This document shows, in pieces, positions 60,726-64,000 of a stretch of DNA of 64,000 bases. Within the stretch, counting starts at the first letter, position 1, and the number at the start of each line of letters is the position of its first letter. Under the pieces are notes generated by a model. That model made no database searches. It had not been told where the DNA came from and saw nothing but the letters and a program-made list of their open reading frames with translations. Origin of the DNA: Bog-756 sp963730685 (GTDB lineage Bacteria; Actinomycetota; Acidimicrobiia; Acidimicrobiales; RAAP-2); assembly GCA_963730685.1 (NCBI GenBank), contig CAVSSP010000003.1:124001-188000 (forward strand), given 5' to 3'. The position numbers were made by a program, and so were the translations under genes.

Positions 60726-62030
60726 ATGCCACCCCTGTTCTGCACCCCCGAGGACGCCGCCTCGCTCATCAGGACGCGGGACACCGTCGGGTTCGGGCTG
60801 GGGCCCGGAAATCCCGATGCCCTCCTCACCGCCCTCGGTACCCGCGACGACTGGGAGGACCTGACGTTCGGCGGGGCCCTGTTGCTCGGGTACTACCCCG
60901 TGATGACCCACCCCAACGTGTCCTACCGGTCCGGCTTCTTCGGGCCGGCCGAGCGGATCATGCTGGCCGAGGGGGCCAACATCGAGTTGGTGCCGGGAGG
61001 CTTCCGGCAGTTCGCACCGATCCTGCGCCGCTACGCCCCGAGGGTGATGACCGCACAGGCGGCACCACCGGGACCGGACGGGACGGTGAACCTCGCCCTC
61101 CACCTCGGCGCCACCTACGACGAGCTGGTCATGGCCGGCCGGGATCCCGATCGCCTGCTGATCGTGGAGGTCAACCCCAACCTCCCCCGCACCTGCACGC
61201 TCTCCCCCGACTTCACCAACACCATCGACCTCGATCTGATCGACGTGGTGGTCGAAGCCGACGGTACGCCGTACGCCCTGCCCCGGGCCGTACCGGACGA
61301 GATCGACGAGGCCATCGCCGATCGTGCCTGCTCCTTCATCGCCGACGGTGCCACCCTCCAGATCGGCATCGGCGGGGCCCCCGACATGGTGGCGGCCAAG
61401 TTGGCCGTCGGTGACGGTGGCTCGTACGGGATCCACAGCGAGATGTTCACCGACGGTCTCATGCAACTGCACCGGGCGGGCAAGGTGACCAACGATGCCA
61501 AGACCGTGTTCAACGGGGTATCGGTGACCACGTTCGCACTCGGCTCCACGGATCTCTACCGGTGGTTGGACGGGAACGACCAGGTCGCCTTCGTACCCGT
61601 CCAGGTCGTGAACGAGCCGTCGGTCATCGCCCGGAACCACGCCTTCGTCTCCGTCAACGGGGCACTGAGCGTCGACCTGTACGGACAGGTGGTGGCCGAC
61701 AACATCGACGGCAAGCAGATCTCCGGCGTGGGTGGGCACGAGGATTTCGTCGCCGCCGCCGAGCTCCGCCTGGACGACCACTCACTGATCTGCCTCCGCT
61801 CCACCGCCGTGGTCGACGGGACCACGCGCTCACGCATCGTCCCGTGGCTGCCCGAGGGGTCGGTGGTCTCGACGCCCAGGCACCACACCGGGATCATCGT
61901 CACCGAATACGGGGCAGCCGACCTGTCCGGGCTCACCGTGCGCGAGCGGGCGGCGGCACTGGTCGGTGTCGCCCACCCTGACTTCCGAGGGGAGCTCACC
62001 GATGCGGCAGCCACCTTCGGGAGGTCCTGA
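60726..62030 (+). CDS. Acetyl-CoA hydrolase/CoA-transferase family (4-hydroxybutyrate CoA-transferase-like)
   Basis: The 434-residue protein moves CoA between acyl groups. Seen are TVGFGLGPGNPDALLTALGT in the N-terminal half, IVEVNPNLPRTCTLSPDFTN, the mid-chain ATLQIGIGGAPDMVAAKLAV, GIHSEMFTDGLMQL (Glu may be the covalent carboxylate), and GVGGHEDFVAAAELRLDDHS then GIIVTEYGAADLSGLTVRER near the end. This order is that of the 4-hydroxybutyrate/propionyl CoA-transferase group. The ATG at 60726 is six bases after an alternative GTG. Gene order with the hydrolase and dienelactone-hydrolase-like protein suggests acid or aromatic breakdown. Confidence 0.85.
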   Translation: MPPLFCTPEDAASLIRTRDTVGFGLGPGNPDALLTALGTRDDWEDLTFGGALLLGYYPVMTHPNVSYRSGFFGPAERIMLAEGANIELVPGGFRQFAPILRRYAPRVMTAQAAPPGPDGTVNLALHLGATYDELVMAGRDPDRLLIVEVNPNLPRTCTLSPDFTNTIDLDLIDVVVEADGTPYALPRAVPDEIDEAIADRACSFIADGATLQIGIGGAPDMVAAKLAVGDGGSYGIHSEMFTDGLMQLHRAGKVTNDAKTVFNGVSVTTFALGSTDLYRWLDGNDQVAFVPVQVVNEPSVIARNHAFVSVNGALSVDLYGQVVADNIDGKQISGVGGHEDFVAAAELRLDDHSLICLRSTAVVDGTTRSRIVPWLPEGSVVSTPRHHTGIIVTEYGAADLSGLTVRERAAALVGVAHPDFRGELTDAAATFGRS

Positions 62031-62034
62031 CCCG

Positions 62035-62856
62035 ATGTCGGACCCGGCCACCGGTGGCCGTGCCACGCTGACGCTGGCGACATTCAACGTGCACATGGGG
62101 GTGGACGGCTGGGGCCGTCCCTACGACCTGATCGGACAGTGCCGCGCGCTCGACGCCGACATCCTGGTCATGCAGGAATCGTTCACCCCGAGGGACGGGG
62201 GTGCGAGCACGGCGGCGAACGTCGCCGTCGCCCTGGGGTATGACGTCGTGGCGGAGGTGCCGCTGGCGCGGGCCCGCCTCTACGAGCCGGTCGCCACCCA
62301 CTCGTCGCGGTGGGCTCCGTGGCCGAGCCAGGTGCGCAAGGCGCTCCTGCTCGACGGTGAGCGCTGGAAGGCCGGAAGAAAGTCCGCGGAGCGGGTATTC
62401 ACCCGGGGTCATTGGGGCCTCGCCCTCCTCGCCCGGGTGGTCGTCGGGGACGTCGCCGTCATCCATCTGGACCAGCTCCGGCGCGATCCGGCGCGCCGGG
62501 CGGTGATCACCTGCACCACCGTCCTGGATGGGCGTCGGGTAGGCATCTACGGCACCCACATGTCGCACATCACCCACGGGTCCCGCGCCCAGTACCGCCA
62601 ACTCCGCGCTGTCCTCCCGCACCCGGATACGGCCGCGGTACTGGCGGGTGACATGAACATGTGGGGGCCCCCGGTCAACTCGTACTTCCCGGCGTGGCGT
62701 CGCGCCGTCACCGGGAGGACATGGCCGACCCACCGTCCCCACAGCCAACTCGACCATGTGCTCATCACCCCGGCGCTGTCGGTGGTGGGCGCACGGATCG
62801 CCGACCGATCGGGTTCGGACCACCGCCCGGTCATGGTCGAACTGGCCCTGGCATGA
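62035..62856 (+). CDS. Endonuclease/exonuclease/phosphatase-family protein
   Basis: The 273-residue protein has the EEP fold: LTLATFNVHMGVDG (Asn and metal site), ADILVMQESF (Glu), AVLAGDMNMWG with the conserved D-x-N, and RSGSDHRPVMVEL with the catalytic SDH at the end. Such enzymes cut phosphodiesters in DNA, lipids (sphingomyelinase-like) or signalling molecules; the substrate is not known. No export signal is visible, so it is probably cytoplasmic. GGGAGG lies 11 bases before the ATG, close to the CoA-transferase stop. Confidence 0.85.
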   Translation: MSDPATGGRATLTLATFNVHMGVDGWGRPYDLIGQCRALDADILVMQESFTPRDGGASTAANVAVALGYDVVAEVPLARARLYEPVATHSSRWAPWPSQVRKALLLDGERWKAGRKSAERVFTRGHWGLALLARVVVGDVAVIHLDQLRRDPARRAVITCTTVLDGRRVGIYGTHMSHITHGSRAQYRQLRAVLPHPDTAAVLAGDMNMWGPPVNSYFPAWRRAVTGRTWPTHRPHSQLDHVLITPALSVVGARIADRSGSDHRPVMVELALA

Positions 62857-62908
62857 CCCCGGACCGGCCGTGCCGGACCTCGGTGGCGGCACGCAGTAGC
62901 GTCGCCCC

Positions 62909-63709
62909 ATGCCCGAATCGCTCGACGGTTTCGACAGATCGACGTTCAGCTTCGAGGGGTCCACGCGGTCGGTCTACCGAACGGGCGACGGTCCCGCGGT
63001 CATCGTGATCAGCGAGATCCCGGGGATCACCCCCAAGGTCGCCGAATTCGGCCGGACGGTGGCCGCCTCGGGCCTCACGGCCGTGCTTCCCCACATGTTC
63101 GGCGACGACGGCCGGACCCCGTCTCCCGGGTACATCGCCTCGTCCTTCTTCAGCGCCTGCATCGCCAAGGAGTTCACCGTGCTGGCGACGGGACGCACCA
63201 GCCCCGTGATCAGCTGGCTGCGGGCCCTGGCCCGGGACGAACACCGTCGTTGCGGCGGACCCGGGGTCGGGGCGGTCGGAATGTGCTTCACCGGTGGCTT
63301 CGCCCTGGGAATGATGGTCGACGACTCCGTGGTGGCTCCGGTCCTGAGCCAACCGTCGCTCCCGTTCCCCGTGTCGCGCGCCCATCGCCGCGACGTCGGG
63401 CTGTCCGACGACGATCTGGCTCGCGTACAGGCACGGGCGGCGGGCGGGTGCCGAGTGCTCGGACTCCGGTTCAGCGGGGACAAGGCCAGCCCCCCCGAGC
63501 GGTTCGAACATCTGCGCGAGCTGCTCGGCGACCGGTTCGTGGGCGTGGAGATCGATTCGTCCCCTGGTAATCCCCACGGGCACAAGAGGACCGCGCACTC
63601 GGTGTTGACCGAGGATCTCGACGATCGGCCGGGCACTCCGACCCGGGACGCCCTCGACCAGGTACTGGCCTTCTTCACCGAGCACCTGATCGCGTCCCCG
63701 AGCACCTGA
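62909..63709 (+). CDS. Dienelactone hydrolase-like protein
   Basis: This 266-residue alpha/beta hydrolase has a cysteine at the nucleophile elbow, VGAVGMCFTGGFALGMMVDD, the mark of dienelactone hydrolases, which open lactones in chloroaromatic degradation. Also seen are VIVISEIPGITPKVAEFGRT at the start and GVEIDSSPGNPHGHKRTAHS with the catalytic His near the end. The length fits. The real substrate may be another lactone or ester. It lies 52 bases after the EEP gene on the same strand. Confidence 0.8.
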   Translation: MPESLDGFDRSTFSFEGSTRSVYRTGDGPAVIVISEIPGITPKVAEFGRTVAASGLTAVLPHMFGDDGRTPSPGYIASSFFSACIAKEFTVLATGRTSPVISWLRALARDEHRRCGGPGVGAVGMCFTGGFALGMMVDDSVVAPVLSQPSLPFPVSRAHRRDVGLSDDDLARVQARAAGGCRVLGLRFSGDKASPPERFEHLRELLGDRFVGVEIDSSPGNPHGHKRTAHSVLTEDLDDRPGTPTRDALDQVLAFFTEHLIASPST

Positions 63710-63740
63710 CGGCGGCGGTCCGGAGGTCCCGCGGTCCCGG

Positions 63741-64000
63741 TCACACCGTGGCGATCACCTCGCCATGGATCACCGCGAACCAGCCATCGGGTCGGTCGGC
63801 CCACCGGCGCCAGGCGTCGGCGAACAGGATCAGGTCGCCGTCCGTGGCGATGCCGTGGGCCACGAGCTGTTCGGCCATCGAGGAGTGGGTGAACCGCTCA
63901 GCCCACAGGTCGCCCCACCAGGCCCGCTCCGTCGGCGTGGCGAAGCACCACACCGACGCCGACGGCACCACGGTCTGGAACCCGACCGTCTGGGCCCAGT
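63741..64000 (-). CDS. C-terminal part of a SAM-dependent methyltransferase, runs off the window
   Basis: The frame stays open to the end of the window, so only the last 85 or so residues are present. Text such as WWGDLWAERFTHSSMAEQLV, GIATDGDLILFADAWRRWAD and DGWFAVIHGEVIATV is typical of the end of class I methyltransferases (Methyltransf_25 type) in actinobacteria. The SAM-binding glycine motif lies outside the window. The apparent GTG at 63971 is internal. It converges on the dienelactone-hydrolase gene with a 31-base gap. Confidence 0.6.
   Translation of the reverse strand, partial: WAQTVGFQTVVPSASVWCFATPTERAWWGDLWAERFTHSSMAEQLVAHGIATDGDLILFADAWRRWADRPDGWFAVIHGEVIATV

Noticed and set aside
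59517..61781. N-terminal extension of the LLM-type oxidoreductase to 754 residues
   Set aside because: The added part lies opposite the CoA-transferase gene and has no protein-like motifs; the ATG at 60572 fits the family start.

Overview
The window is about 70% G+C with strong GC bias at third codon positions, many GTG starts and tightly packed ATGA/GTGA-coupled genes. Gene content points to a free-living, catabolically broad actinobacterium, probably from the Acidimicrobiia or a related lineage. This is inferred from an LLM-class F420-type oxidoreductase, a mycofactocin-coupled-type SDR, a PaaX-type regulator, a DUF2510 protein and paired TldD/TldE; no rRNA or other marker is present to prove it. 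No tRNA, rRNA, CRISPR array or intact insertion sequence was seen.

Layout. 1-9 kb: tail of a thiamine-diphosphate enzyme, a frameshifted AEC-like permease, a PAS-GGDEF-EAL c-di-GMP protein, two Zn-alcohol dehydrogenases, a VOC protein and a GH4 glycosidase. 9-18 kb: SnoaL-like protein, M20 peptidase, CutA, a substrate-binding protein, an aldo/keto reductase and the TldD/TldE pair. 17.6-27.7 kb: a probable amine-catabolism locus. A glutamine-synthetase-like ligase, an APC permease and two small genes run leftward; a flavin-binding protein, three split glutamate-synthase modules (GlxB/C/D or MgsA/B/C type), a DAO-family FAD oxidase and an XRE-cupin regulator run rightward. Their shared promoter region carries a mirror-image pair of operator-like arrays.

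27.7-47 kb: a universal stress protein, an HtrA-type protease, two paralogous sulfatases, a reductase/methyltransferase/UbiA-like trio that looks like isoprenoid quinone or lipid synthesis, a TetR-like regulator with an AlkZ-like protein, a NERD-domain protein, an SDR, a PaaX-type regulator with a divergent fatty-acid desaturase, and pgi. 47-54 kb: a phosphate and fluoride block. Two OmpR/PhoB-type response regulators flank a pair of CrcB fluoride channels controlled by a clear fluoride riboswitch, followed by pstSCAB on the opposite strand. Both regulators and pstS carry the same promoter layout: GTTCACCT, 8 nt, then a TAnnnT -10 box, with GTTCACC-like units in an 11-bp period, as in PHO boxes. 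54-64 kb: an RCK-pore-RCK potassium channel, Lon, an alpha/beta hydrolase coupled to the LLM oxidoreductase, a CoA-transferase, an exo/endonuclease/phosphatase-family protein, a dienelactone-hydrolase-like protein and a partial methyltransferase.

Seven conserved genes, including pgi and pstA, are broken by small frameshifts, eleven in all, several at C or G homopolymers. This looks more like sequence error than gene decay, but only re-sequencing can settle it.
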